A DNA stretch of 5,600 nucleotides from Zobellia laminariae (GTDB taxonomy: Bacteria > Bacteroidota > Bacteroidia > Flavobacteriales > Flavobacteriaceae), in NCBI RefSeq assembly GCF_009725995.1, contig NZ_RCNS01000006.1, positions 1 to 5,600 of the forward strand. The letters run 5' to 3'. The notes beneath the pieces were generated by a model. It was not told the origin of the DNA. It saw only the letters and a program-made list of their open reading frames with translations, and ran no database searches. Below, piece after piece: positions 1-5,344 of the stretch (positions are counted from its first letter, which is position 1; each line of letters begins with the position of its first letter). Position numbers and translations under genes: made by a program.

Positions 1-2
1 AT

Positions 3-86
3 GCAAATTTTGAAACAAAAAAGCAGCAAAAGCATAAAGCCCTTGCTGCGCAGGATAACAATTTGATTACTCAACTTGTTTCCTAA
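3..86 (+). CDS. Possible 3' end of a gene entering from the left
   Basis: Reading from position 3 on the plus strand gives about 27 codons ending at a TAA at 84-86. The residues read as a plausible soluble C-terminus, rich in Lys, Gln, Ala, Asn and Leu, ending NNLITQLVS. No start is inside the window, so this would be a partial gene with most of its length outside. It would converge on the minus-strand cassette array, with its stop about 35 bases before module C1. Two other frames are also open over part of this stretch: plus frame 1 to a TGA at 64-66, and a minus-strand frame that leaves the window. Coding status therefore rests only on residue composition. I do not recognise a family. Confidence 0.4.
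   Translation, partial: ANFETKKQQKHKALAAQDNNLITQLVS
15..49 (-). terminator. Hairpin plus T-run, possible minus-strand terminator
   Basis: GCAGCAA at 23-29 and TTGCTGC at 43-49 form a perfect 7-bp stem with a 13-base loop. Read on the minus strand the stem is followed by TTTTTTG, the layout of a Rho-independent terminator. It would catch transcription leaving the left end of the array. It overlaps the possible plus-strand coding end at 3-86, so it may be only a chance inverted repeat in coding sequence. Confidence 0.25.
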
Positions 87-93
87 ATTTTAA

Positions 94-112
94 AGAAAAA
101 ACTTGTTTTTTG
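94..112 (+). terminator. A/T-only hairpin after the possible left gene
   Basis: AAAAAAC at 96-102 and GTTTTTT at 105-111 pair almost without a loop, giving an A-tract, a CTTG turn and a T-tract. It lies 10 bases after the TAA at 84-86 and could end transcription of the left-hand gene. A stem with only one G-C pair is weak, so this is tentative. Confidence 0.25.
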
Positions 113-118
113 ACACAG

Positions 119-304
119 TACCTATGACTAGTACGGGAATAAAAGAGCACTTTGGTTTCCGTTTAAGCAATTAGCCGAATCTTGTTGTTTGTTTTTATTT
201 TTTCTATTTAAAAGCCAAATCCAAAAGATTTGGCGGACCTTCTAAATATACACAGACCTTTTGCTTAAAGCCTAAAACCCGTATTAATTATAGCCATTGT
301 TAGC
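119..304. repeat. Module C1: attC-like palindromic site beside cassette 1
   Basis: The outer arms are CTATGACTAGTACGGG (122-137) and CCCGTATTAATTATAG (278-293), 13 of 16 paired. A second arm pair is TTTAAGCAA (162-170) with TTGCTTAAA (261-269), perfect over 9 bp. The centre is GCCAAATC (214-221) with GATTTGGC (227-234). The right edge is the core GTTAGC (299-304), the first bases of cassette 1. On the gene strand it begins GCTAACAAT, as many integron attC sites do. It resembles C2 (1491-1676) in its arms, centre and T-rich left half. Its left edge is odd: the AACGG core that joins C2 and C3 to module B is missing, and no A or B copy lies further left. It probably marks the end of the array. 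Confidence 0.7.
204..234 (-). terminator. Terminator-like hairpin 3' of the nuclease-like gene
   Basis: On the minus strand, an 8-bp GCCAAATC / GATTTGGC stem with a 5-base loop is followed by TTTTAAATAG. It begins 76 bases after the stop of the gene at 310-1212. The same structure is found at the same distance after the other two cassette genes, which supports a terminator role, although it also forms the tip of the palindromic module C1. Confidence 0.45.
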
Positions 305-309
305 TGCTT

Positions 310-1212
310 TTATTTTTTATTCTTAACAGCAGGATGTAATAATGGAGGTAGTCCAATTATTCCCCTTGCCGCTTTTAATTCCCCAAGTGGTTCTAAACTA
401 TTGGTACTTATTGATTTCTTGATATTTTTCAAAGTAACATCCATTTTCTCAATGAGTGAATCCGTTTCTTTTTTGAGATTCTTTGCATAAGTTTCTAAAT
501 GGTCAATTGTTACTATGTCAACGGTAGAATGAAGATTCCAAGCTTCTGCACCTTTCCAATATAATCTAGTGGACTTTTTTTCTTCAATTTCAACTTCTTT
601 TTTTTCATAATTATAAAATGATTCAAATAATCGTCCTTTTATAACAATTAATGGTCTTACAAAAACAGCTAATTTGAATGGATTTTTTTCAGTTTTGTCA
701 TTTTCGTAATATTTAGTCTTTGAAAAACTGGCTGAAATTATTGATTGTAAAGTAGAATATATTAGGTCAGAACTTTTATTGAAAGCCTGTCGACCGTTAA
801 ATCCTGGTCTATCAGGTACGCTAAACATATTCAAATCTTTAATGTCTTTATCTGCTGCCAGACACCATAAAATGGTTGACATTGTATCAGTAGCTATTGA
901 TTGTGCAATACTTGCTGATTCAGCAATTCTAGCACTTCTGTCAGTAAATATGACCCAAGGCTTATCTTCTGTCCATTTGCATTCCACAAGGTGAGATATT
1001 CTCAACATTGTTCCATCTGACATTTTTGTAACGTCAGCAACCACATCTAGTTCTTTTGGTAATCCTGTTTTAAAGTCTGAAACGTATGAACCTTGACGAG
1101 TGGAAAATTTATTCATAGAAAATATTCTGGCAGTTTCAAATTCCAATGGATATCCTTCAGAATTTAACCACTTAAGTACACTTTCTTCGATTGTAGATTT
1201 TTTCTCGGTCAT
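310..1212 (-). CDS. PD-(D/E)XK nuclease-like protein (cassette 1)
   Basis: This is a 300-residue soluble protein with no signal peptide or membrane segment. The N-terminal third carries a candidate PD-(D/E)XK nuclease core. A helix with acidic residues (PLEFET, Glu24/Glu26) is followed by KELDVVAD with Asp56, then a strand ending LVECKW with Glu77 and Lys79. The D-x20-E-x-K layout is that of restriction endonuclease-like folds, where these residues bind the metal ion for DNA cleavage. The C-terminal half is charged, with a likely helical or coiled stretch at about 240-270. I recognise no closer family, and the target is unknown. The ATG at 1212 is chosen because the cassette edge (GCAGCTAAC, 1224-1232) lies only 11 bases upstream; it is preceded by TAACAA with no Shine-Dalgarno. 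The gene fills cassette 1 alone. A role in defence is possible but only inferred. Confidence 0.72.
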   Translation of the reverse strand: MTEKKSTIEESVLKWLNSEGYPLEFETARIFSMNKFSTRQGSYVSDFKTGLPKELDVVADVTKMSDGTMLRISHLVECKWTEDKPWVIFTDRSARIAESASIAQSIATDTMSTILWCLAADKDIKDLNMFSVPDRPGFNGRQAFNKSSDLIYSTLQSIISASFSKTKYYENDKTEKNPFKLAVFVRPLIVIKGRLFESFYNYEKKEVEIEEKKSTRLYWKGAEAWNLHSTVDIVTIDHLETYAKNLKKETDSLIEKMDVTLKNIKKSISTNSLEPLGELKAARGIIGLPPLLHPAVKNKK

Positions 1213-1226
1213 TTGTTATAATTGCA

Positions 1227-1389
1227 GCTAACGGTCCGGGTATATCTTCCGGAAGGCGCAGCCTACCGAGTGGAAGATTGCTGTGACTTCTGGAATATAT
1301 GCCTAGTTGTGTGTAGTTATCTAAAGTAGGCAGTAAAGTTGGCAAAAACAAAATAGCCTTAATTAAAGTCGCGGCATGCCCGGACCGTT
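1227..1389. repeat. Module A2: palindromic spacer element upstream of cassette 1
   Basis: The outer arms AACGGTCCGGG (1230-1240) and CCCGGACCGTT (1379-1389) are perfectly complementary over 11 bp. Inside, ATCTTCC (1244-1250) pairs with GGAAGAT (1272-1278), enclosing a small AGGC/GCCT hairpin. The left edge GCTAAC belongs to cassette 1 and the right edge GTTGAGG belongs to module B. It differs from A4 (5345-5507) at only two positions. It is visibly richer in G and C than the flanking genes. On the gene strand it lies just before the nuclease-like gene and would supply that gene's promoter and 5' leader. No ORF is visible. Confidence 0.85.
1321..1354 (-). promoter_or_regulatory. Candidate Bacteroidota-type promoter in A2
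   Basis: On the minus strand, TTTTG (complement of 1349-1353) is followed after 20 bases by TACTTTAG (complement of 1321-1328). This matches the Bacteroidota TTTG / TAnnTTTG promoter at seven of eight -7 positions with suitable spacing. It would start transcription near 1314, giving a leader of about 100 bases to the ATG at 1212. The two changes in A2 relative to A4 fall in the spacer, not in the boxes. Confidence 0.4.
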
Positions 1390-1490
1390 GAGGGAAATGA
1401 GTGTTACGGGAGTCGTGAAAAAACAGCTATTTATGCAGTACGTGTTTTTTTGCAGCGGAGTAACACGGCCTTTAGGTCATTTTCCTCAAC
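1387..1490. repeat. Module B2: ORF-less hairpin cassette
   Basis: The whole 104-base module folds on itself. GTTGAGGGAAATGA at its left end pairs with TCATTTTCCTCAAC at its right end (one G-T wobble; two further pairs lie outside the module, arms 1385-1400 and 1477-1492). GTGTTAC (1401-1407) then pairs with GTAACAC, and an A6 run faces a T7 run nearer the tip. The ends, GTTGAGG and CCTCAAC, are the B equivalent of the GTTAGC / GCTAAC ends of the gene cassettes. No ORF or family is recognised. It could encode a structured RNA, or be a pure DNA recombination or folding element. Confidence 0.75.
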
Positions 1491-1676
1491 GGTTAGGCTA
1501 TGGTTAGTACGGGAATTAAAAGTAGTAAACTTTCGATTAAGCACTTAGCCAAAACTTTTTATTTTGTTTTATCTTTTCATTTTAAAGCCAAATCAAAAAG
1601 ATTTGGTGGACTTTATTAAAAAGCACTAAATTTTAGGTTAAGCACCAAACCCGTATTAACTATAGCCATTGTTAGC
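1491..1676. repeat. Module C2: attC-like palindromic site 3' of cassette 2
   Basis: The outer arms GGCTATGGTTAGTACGGG (1496-1513) and CCCGTATTAACTATAGCC (1650-1667) pair at 16 of 18 positions; both exceptions are G-T wobbles. The central hairpin is CCAAATC (1588-1594) with GATTTGG (1600-1606). On the gene strand the site reads GCTAAC, AAT, stem, loop, stem, TAACC, GTTGAGG: core boxes, then an unpaired spacer, then a long stem, which is the layout of an integron attC site, although it is longer than is usual there. The right core GTTAGC belongs to cassette 2 and the left core CTCAAC to module B. Confidence 0.78.
1576..1606 (-). terminator. Terminator-like hairpin 3' of the alpha/beta hydrolase
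   Basis: On the minus strand a 7-bp CCAAATC / GATTTGG stem with a T5 loop is followed by CTTTAAAATG. It begins 80 bases after the stop of the gene at 1686-2528, matching the equivalent hairpins in C1 and C3. The T-run is short, so termination may be partial. Confidence 0.4.
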
Positions 1677-1685
1677 AAATCGTTT

Positions 1686-2528
1686 TTATTCTGATAGTGC
1701 TATTTTGTTGTGATTTTCAGAAGTTAAATCTGCAATTATTTCCACGACTTTTTTTGACCATAACATTCTAAAATGTCCTGTGCCCTCTATTTCTATGAAA
1801 TCTGAATGTTTGACACTTGCGCTCACTTTTTTGGAAGTGTTTATCGATATTATTTTGTCCGCCTTATCATGAATAAATGTCACAAGTTGCATTTCAATGT
1901 TCTTTATAAAACGACTAGTTTTAAGTGTCATTGGTTCGTAGCCCGAGGTATTTCTAACCTTATTAATTAACAGCTTGGTTGTTTCTGGATTTAAGCCGAA
2001 ATGGATTACCGCAGCACCAATAAATTCTAGGAACCTATTTGGTGTGGTCAGTATTATTAATTGGCTAATTTTATATTTCAAATTAGACATTGCTAACAAA
2101 GTGAAAGCGCTACCCATTGAATGAGTAATTATTAAATCGTATTCTTCTTTTTGTAAAAAGAGTTTTACTAAATCGGATATTTCAAAAAAACTTGTTTTTC
2201 TTTTTGTGCTATCTCCGTGACAAGGCCCATCGAAGCTAGTCACTTCATAGCCGTTTTTGATTAATTTAGGTATGATTGCTCCAAAATTAGCCGCACGTCC
2301 ACCCCAACCATGTATCATGAGAGCCTTTTTCTTTCCATTGCCCCATTTGAAAACCTTAATGTCAAATTTCTTAAATTTAATTGAACTCTTTTGGGCATCG
2401 ACTAAAATCGATTTTTCGAAAGACCTCATTTTCCTGTTTTTAGGTTTTGAGATGAATTTAAAAGCGATTTTTGCAGTTAATTTCGGAGATATTTTTTGAA
2501 GTGTTCCAATTACTTTTTTTAAATCCAT
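1686..2528 (-). CDS. Alpha/beta-hydrolase fold protein (cassette 2, second gene)
   Basis: This 280-residue alpha/beta hydrolase has all the expected landmarks. HGWGG at 73-77 is the HG oxyanion loop. FDGPCHGDS at 99-107 is the DxPGHGxS-like loop. The nucleophile elbow THSMGS at 135-140 has Ser137 and Thr in place of the usual first Gly. A likely catalytic Asp is at 224 in HDKADKII, and the catalytic His is 252 in GTGHFRML. The length is typical. The first 60 residues are basic and partly amphipathic, with no clear signal peptide, so it is probably cytoplasmic or loosely membrane-associated. It probably hydrolyses an ester, thioester or lipid; the substrate cannot be read from sequence. Its ATG lies 8 bases after the stop of the SGNH gene at 2537-3328, so the two form a two-gene unit inside one cassette. 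Confidence 0.9.
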   Translation of the reverse strand: MDLKKVIGTLQKISPKLTAKIAFKFISKPKNRKMRSFEKSILVDAQKSSIKFKKFDIKVFKWGNGKKKALMIHGWGGRAANFGAIIPKLIKNGYEVTSFDGPCHGDSTKRKTSFFEISDLVKLFLQKEEYDLIITHSMGSAFTLLAMSNLKYKISQLIILTTPNRFLEFIGAAVIHFGLNPETTKLLINKVRNTSGYEPMTLKTSRFIKNIEMQLVTFIHDKADKIISINTSKKVSASVKHSDFIEIEGTGHFRMLWSKKVVEIIADLTSENHNKIALSE

Positions 2529-2536
2529 AAGTGTTT

Positions 2537-3328
2537 TTATTTACTGTGTTGTAACGCGTTTTTGATTTCTTTTGATTGAGTTATAAAATCAGCAAAATCT
2601 TTAGCCCAAATACCATAGGTAGTTTTTGATGGATGAACACCATCACTAAAAAACTCAGAAGGTTTTACTTTTAAGTTATATCTTTTTATAAGTTCCGCTG
2701 TATTGACATTTTTGGTATAGTAATAAACGTTTTCAAAATCTTTGACTATTTTCTCTAGTTCTTTTCCAAGAATACTTACTAGGTTTCCAATTGTAAATCT
2801 TAGTAGTGAAGTAAACGCTGGTAATTCTTTAAGTGGAGGCATGTTTACGAATATAATTGGAACACCTTTAAACTTTAATCTTATGGTCTTAATAAGTTTA
2901 CGGATATCTTTATTCCATCTTTTTGGTGTGTTTAATTCGAAAGCATCATTCCCTCCAAGCCCAATTACAATAAAGTCTATAGATTTTTCTGTAATGAGGT
3001 TAATGATTTCTTCTTTTATTTGTTTTGCATTATAACCATTTTTTGCATAAACATTCCAGCTAATATTGGTTTTTAATTCTGTCGCCAAATTATTTGCTAA
3101 TGCTCCTGTAAAACCTTCTTTATGTGTTTTGACACCTACGCTAGCCATAGTACTATCACCAATAGTTAACATTTGCAACATTTTTTCTGATGTAACATTT
3201 GATGTTCCTTTATTTCCTTTTGCTTCTGGTAAACTTGGTACAGTTGCTTTTACTTTTTTTCCTTGAAAATACATTAATGGTAAAAGCGGAATAGTTAAGA
3301 TTGACCCTAAAATATATTTTATGTTCAT
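2537..3328 (-). CDS. SGNH/GDSL-family hydrolase with N-terminal membrane anchor (cassette 2, first gene)
   Basis: This is a 263-residue SGNH hydrolase (esterase/lipase). Block I is TIGDST at 55-60 with nucleophile Ser59. Gly98 in KNGYN fits block II. GLGGNDAF at 123-130 with Asn127 is block III, the oxyanion Asn. SDGVHPS at 228-234 with Asp229 and His232 is block V, completing the triad. Residues 4-20 form a hydrophobic segment after a short Lys-containing start, followed by basic and Pro-rich residues: a signal peptide or N-terminal anchor placing the enzyme outside the inner membrane. No lipobox Cys is seen. It is the first gene of the cassette; the ATG lies 13 bases from the cassette edge TTTGCTAAC (3342-3350) and the run TTTAAA precedes it. 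The partner at 1686-2528 is another hydrolase, so the pair may deacylate or remodel the same lipid or glycan; that is inference. Confidence 0.9.
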   Translation of the reverse strand: MNIKYILGSILTIPLLPLMYFQGKKVKATVPSLPEAKGNKGTSNVTSEKMLQMLTIGDSTMASVGVKTHKEGFTGALANNLATELKTNISWNVYAKNGYNAKQIKEEIINLITEKSIDFIVIGLGGNDAFELNTPKRWNKDIRKLIKTIRLKFKGVPIIFVNMPPLKELPAFTSLLRFTIGNLVSILGKELEKIVKDFENVYYYTKNVNTAELIKRYNLKVKPSEFFSDGVHPSKTTYGIWAKDFADFITQSKEIKNALQHSK

Positions 3329-3344
3329 GTTTTTTTAAATGTTT

Positions 3345-3507
3345 GCTAACGGTCCGGGTATATCTTCCGGAAGGCGCAGCCTACCGAGTGGAAGATTGCT
3401 GTGACTTCTGGAATATATGCTTAGTTGTGTGTAGTTATCTAAAGTAAGTAGTAAAGTTGGCAAAAGCAAAATAGCCTTTATAAAAGTCGCGGCATGCCCG
3501 GACCGTT
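3345..3507. repeat. Module A3: palindromic spacer element upstream of cassette 2
   Basis: The outer arms AACGGTCCGGG (3348-3358) and CCCGGACCGTT (3497-3507) are a perfect 11-bp inverted repeat, with the same inner ATCTTCC / GGAAGAT hairpin as the other A copies. It differs from A4 at four positions (3421, 3447, 3479, 3482). The left core GCTAAC belongs to cassette 2 and the right core GTTGAGG to module B3. On the gene strand it supplies the upstream region of the SGNH gene. Confidence 0.85.
3439..3472 (-). promoter_or_regulatory. Candidate Bacteroidota-type promoter in A3
   Basis: The boxes are the same as in A2: TTTTG (complement of 3467-3471), 20 bases, TACTTTAG (complement of 3439-3446). 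The predicted leader to the ATG at 3328 is about 104 bases and contains the left half of module A, with its ATCTTCC / GGAAGAT hairpin. One of the four A3 changes (3447) touches the spacer next to the -7 box; the boxes are intact. Confidence 0.4.
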
Positions 3508-3608
3508 GAGGGAAATGAGTGTTACGGGAGTCGTGAAAAAACGGCTATTCATGCAGTACGTGTTTTTTTGCAGCGGAGTAACACGGCCTTTAGGTCATTT
3601 CCCTCAAC
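3505..3608. repeat. Module B3: ORF-less hairpin cassette
   Basis: The outer arms (3503-3518 and 3595-3610) are a perfect 16-bp inverted repeat, where copy B2 has one G-T wobble. The next stem is GTGTTAC (3519-3525) with GTAACAC (3578-3584). The right side has an unpaired CCTTTAGG insert between the two stems. It is identical to B4 over all bases visible in the window. No ORF is present. Confidence 0.75.
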
Positions 3609-3795
3609 GGTCTCGTATATGAAACGTAGCGTGTAAATGGACGCTAACTTTTCGGATTATACACAAGCCGAATTTTTATGTTTTGTTTTTATCTTTTCTA
3701 TTTTAAAAGCCAAATTTAAAAATTTGGCGACTTTGCAAACACACACGAACCTTTCGGAAAGCCCATATTAGCTATGTTTTATATACATTGTTAGC
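3609..3795. repeat. Module C3: divergent attC-like palindromic site 3' of cassette 3
   Basis: The outer arms GTATATGAAACGTAGC (3615-3630) and GCTATGTTTTATATAC (3771-3786) pair at 14 of 16 positions, the rest being G-T wobbles. The arm sequence is unrelated to C1 and C2, yet complementarity, edge cores and centre are kept. The central hairpin GCCAAATTT (3709-3717) with AAATTTGGC (3720-3728) and the T-rich left half match C1 and C2. The right core GTTAGC (3790-3795) belongs to cassette 3. Keeping the fold while the arm sequence changes suggests that the folded form is what matters. Confidence 0.75.
3701..3728 (-). terminator. Terminator-like hairpin 3' of the DUF5677-like gene
   Basis: On the minus strand a perfect 9-bp GCCAAATTT / AAATTTGGC stem is followed by TTTTAAAATAG. 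It begins 76 bases after the stop of the gene at 3804-5312, as in the other two cassettes. The stem is AT-rich. Confidence 0.45.
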
Positions 3796-3803
3796 GGTAG
3801 TGC

Positions 3804-5312
3804 TTATTCCGCCGTTTCTTCATTTGGTAGTATATATTTTTTGTAATAAACCATATACTGTTCCCAAATTCTACTCTCAATATCCAATAGTTTTTCTTTC
3901 AATTCCTTAACATCATCTTCTTCAAAATCGTCAAGTGCACGAATAAGAAAATTACTCGCTAGAGGTAAACAACAAAATGCAGGAATTAGTCCTGCAAAAT
4001 GATTTTTATTGTCGTTATACCAATACAAACCGTTATGCATTGGATTAAAACTTTTTGCTAAATGGTATTTTGCGATAACTTGCCATTGTCCGTGAACAAC
4101 TCCAGAAGTTCGTTTGTATAGAAAATAGTATTGATTGTCTTTTCCCCAAACTTCTTCTGCCATTTGGTCAATTCGTTTATCAAAAATATCTCCGCGTTCA
4201 GTTGCTACACTTATTTCTCGAACACCAGCCTCTTTGATTGCATCTGCGACCATTTTTTCAGCTTCTTTTTTCATTTTATCATCAACTGCTTGTTCTGCAA
4301 TTTTTTGACCAAAAAACTTATCTCTTCCAGTTGTGAAATCTCTAAATCTTTTGTGAAGTTCTACGTCTTTACGTTTATAAAGCCAACTGCCAACAATGAA
4401 TGATTCCAATGTTGTTCTAAATACAATTTCCGCAATCTCTCCTTTATGCGTTTTAACTAAATCTACAACATCGAATGTCAAATTACAGATTCTAGCTATG
4501 AAACCCATATTTACTTCAGCGATAAATTTTGGATAAATTGAAAGTAAATTGAGTTCTTTGAATTCTGAATATAATTGTTTCAGTTCATCAGTCAATTTTT
4601 CAATGTTCATTTCTATAAAGTGGTCTTCTTCCATTTTTGAATCGTCTGGTTTAGGCATTAATGGTGAACGTATATAGTTATAAAGCCAAATAGATTCACA
4701 TAATTCCAAATCTAAATATTCTGACTGTCCAATTGATGGGGGAAATAATGACATTACTCTAGACACATTCATAGGGTTCAAAATTTCGTTAATTCCATTC
4801 CAGTTGAAAATTTGGAAAGGGTCTTCTTGTCCGATGTGTTTATATTGAACCATTAAGTATTTACATAAAATTGAAATATCTGAACGACCGTCAAGAATTT
4901 CTTTATACCCTAGAAAAATAGGTTTTATGTCTGGTTTTAGGTCATACTCAATTTTAAAATCAAACAGTTCAGAGTAAAAGCCTAATATTTGTTCAAAACC
5001 TTTTTTAAATGATGTTTTGAAAATTATATCAAGAAGTTTATCGTCTTCTTTTATCAGCTTTACAGTATGGGTAAGATTTAAATGAAATTTTCGTTGTAAA
5101 TCAAACTTTTCATTTACATAATCCGCAATTTCTGCGAAGTCTTTTTTGACAGTTTCATAGTCAAATTCATTAAGTGCAATTGAAATGTGTAAAAACTCGG
5201 GTAATCTTTCAGACCAAGAAAAAGGAACAATCATTCCAGGATAAGGGTCAAATGCCTTTTGGAATTCAGTTCGTGTTTGTCGAATTCGACTTCTTTTCTT
5301 TTTAGCTGACAT
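3804..5312 (-). CDS. DUF5677-like protein, possible HEPN-type fold (cassette 3)
   Basis: This 502-residue protein is predicted mostly helical and has no signal peptide. The C-terminal half (about 255-460) looks like DUF5677. It has an Arg/Glu helix VFRTTLES (Arg299, Glu303) followed by a WLYKR stretch, a long charged helix (about 335-365) and then LYKRTSGVVHGQW. The last holds Arg401-x5-His407, matching the R-x4-6-H signature of HEPN-fold RNases; whether it is a true active site cannot be told from sequence. The N-terminal 230 residues match nothing I recognise and may be a separate sensing or binding domain. The start is the ATG at 5312, preceded by AACAAA and 28 bases from the cassette edge TACCGCTAAC (5341-5350). 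It is the only gene in cassette 3. A role in phage defence or toxicity is suggested by the motif and the accessory setting, not demonstrated. Confidence 0.7.
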   Translation of the reverse strand: MSAKKKRSRIRQTRTEFQKAFDPYPGMIVPFSWSERLPEFLHISIALNEFDYETVKKDFAEIADYVNEKFDLQRKFHLNLTHTVKLIKEDDKLLDIIFKTSFKKGFEQILGFYSELFDFKIEYDLKPDIKPIFLGYKEILDGRSDISILCKYLMVQYKHIGQEDPFQIFNWNGINEILNPMNVSRVMSLFPPSIGQSEYLDLELCESIWLYNYIRSPLMPKPDDSKMEEDHFIEMNIEKLTDELKQLYSEFKELNLLSIYPKFIAEVNMGFIARICNLTFDVVDLVKTHKGEIAEIVFRTTLESFIVGSWLYKRKDVELHKRFRDFTTGRDKFFGQKIAEQAVDDKMKKEAEKMVADAIKEAGVREISVATERGDIFDKRIDQMAEEVWGKDNQYYFLYKRTSGVVHGQWQVIAKYHLAKSFNPMHNGLYWYNDNKNHFAGLIPAFCCLPLASNFLIRALDDFEEDDVKELKEKLLDIESRIWEQYMVYYKKYILPNEETAE

Positions 5313-5344
5313 TTTGTTTCGTAGGATGGTTTTTTTGCATTACC

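Noticed and set aside
1..97. Minus-strand open frame leaving the window on the left (MLLLLFCFKI from position 35)
   Set aside because: It looks like a signal peptide start, but the plus-strand frame ending at 86 is equally open and more protein-like; too short to decide.
779..994. Plus-strand ORF of 71 codons
   Set aside because: It lies wholly opposite the nuclease-like gene at 310-1212, whose motifs mark the real strand; the translation shows no family features.
1425..1432. A/T in B2 against G/C in B3 and B4 at two positions that could pair in the hairpin tip
   Set aside because: It would fit a compensatory change, but neighbouring bases do not extend the pairing and there is only one example.
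1227..1676. CRISPR array
   Set aside because: Repeats are hundreds of bases long and separated by full genes; there are no short regular spacers.
2257..2499. Plus-strand ORF of 80 codons
   Set aside because: It is antisense to the alpha/beta hydrolase, which has a full catalytic triad.
2742..3266. Two plus-strand ORFs (2742-3035 and 3066-3266)
   Set aside because: Both are antisense to the SGNH hydrolase, whose blocks I, II, III and V are intact.
3641..3648. Extra GCTAAC core inside C3
   Set aside because: It has no matching GTTAGC partner with shared flanking bases at a sensible distance, so it is probably chance.
1227..3795. A+B+C spacer as an insertion sequence or group II intron
   Set aside because: There is no transposase, reverse transcriptase or maturase ORF, no target-site duplication, and the modules form three separate palindromes rather than one element with terminal repeats.
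4131..4403. Plus-strand ORF of 90 codons rich in Phe, Ser and Cys
   Set aside because: It is antisense to the charged helix of the DUF5677-like protein; its odd composition reflects the Lys/Glu-rich codons on the other strand.
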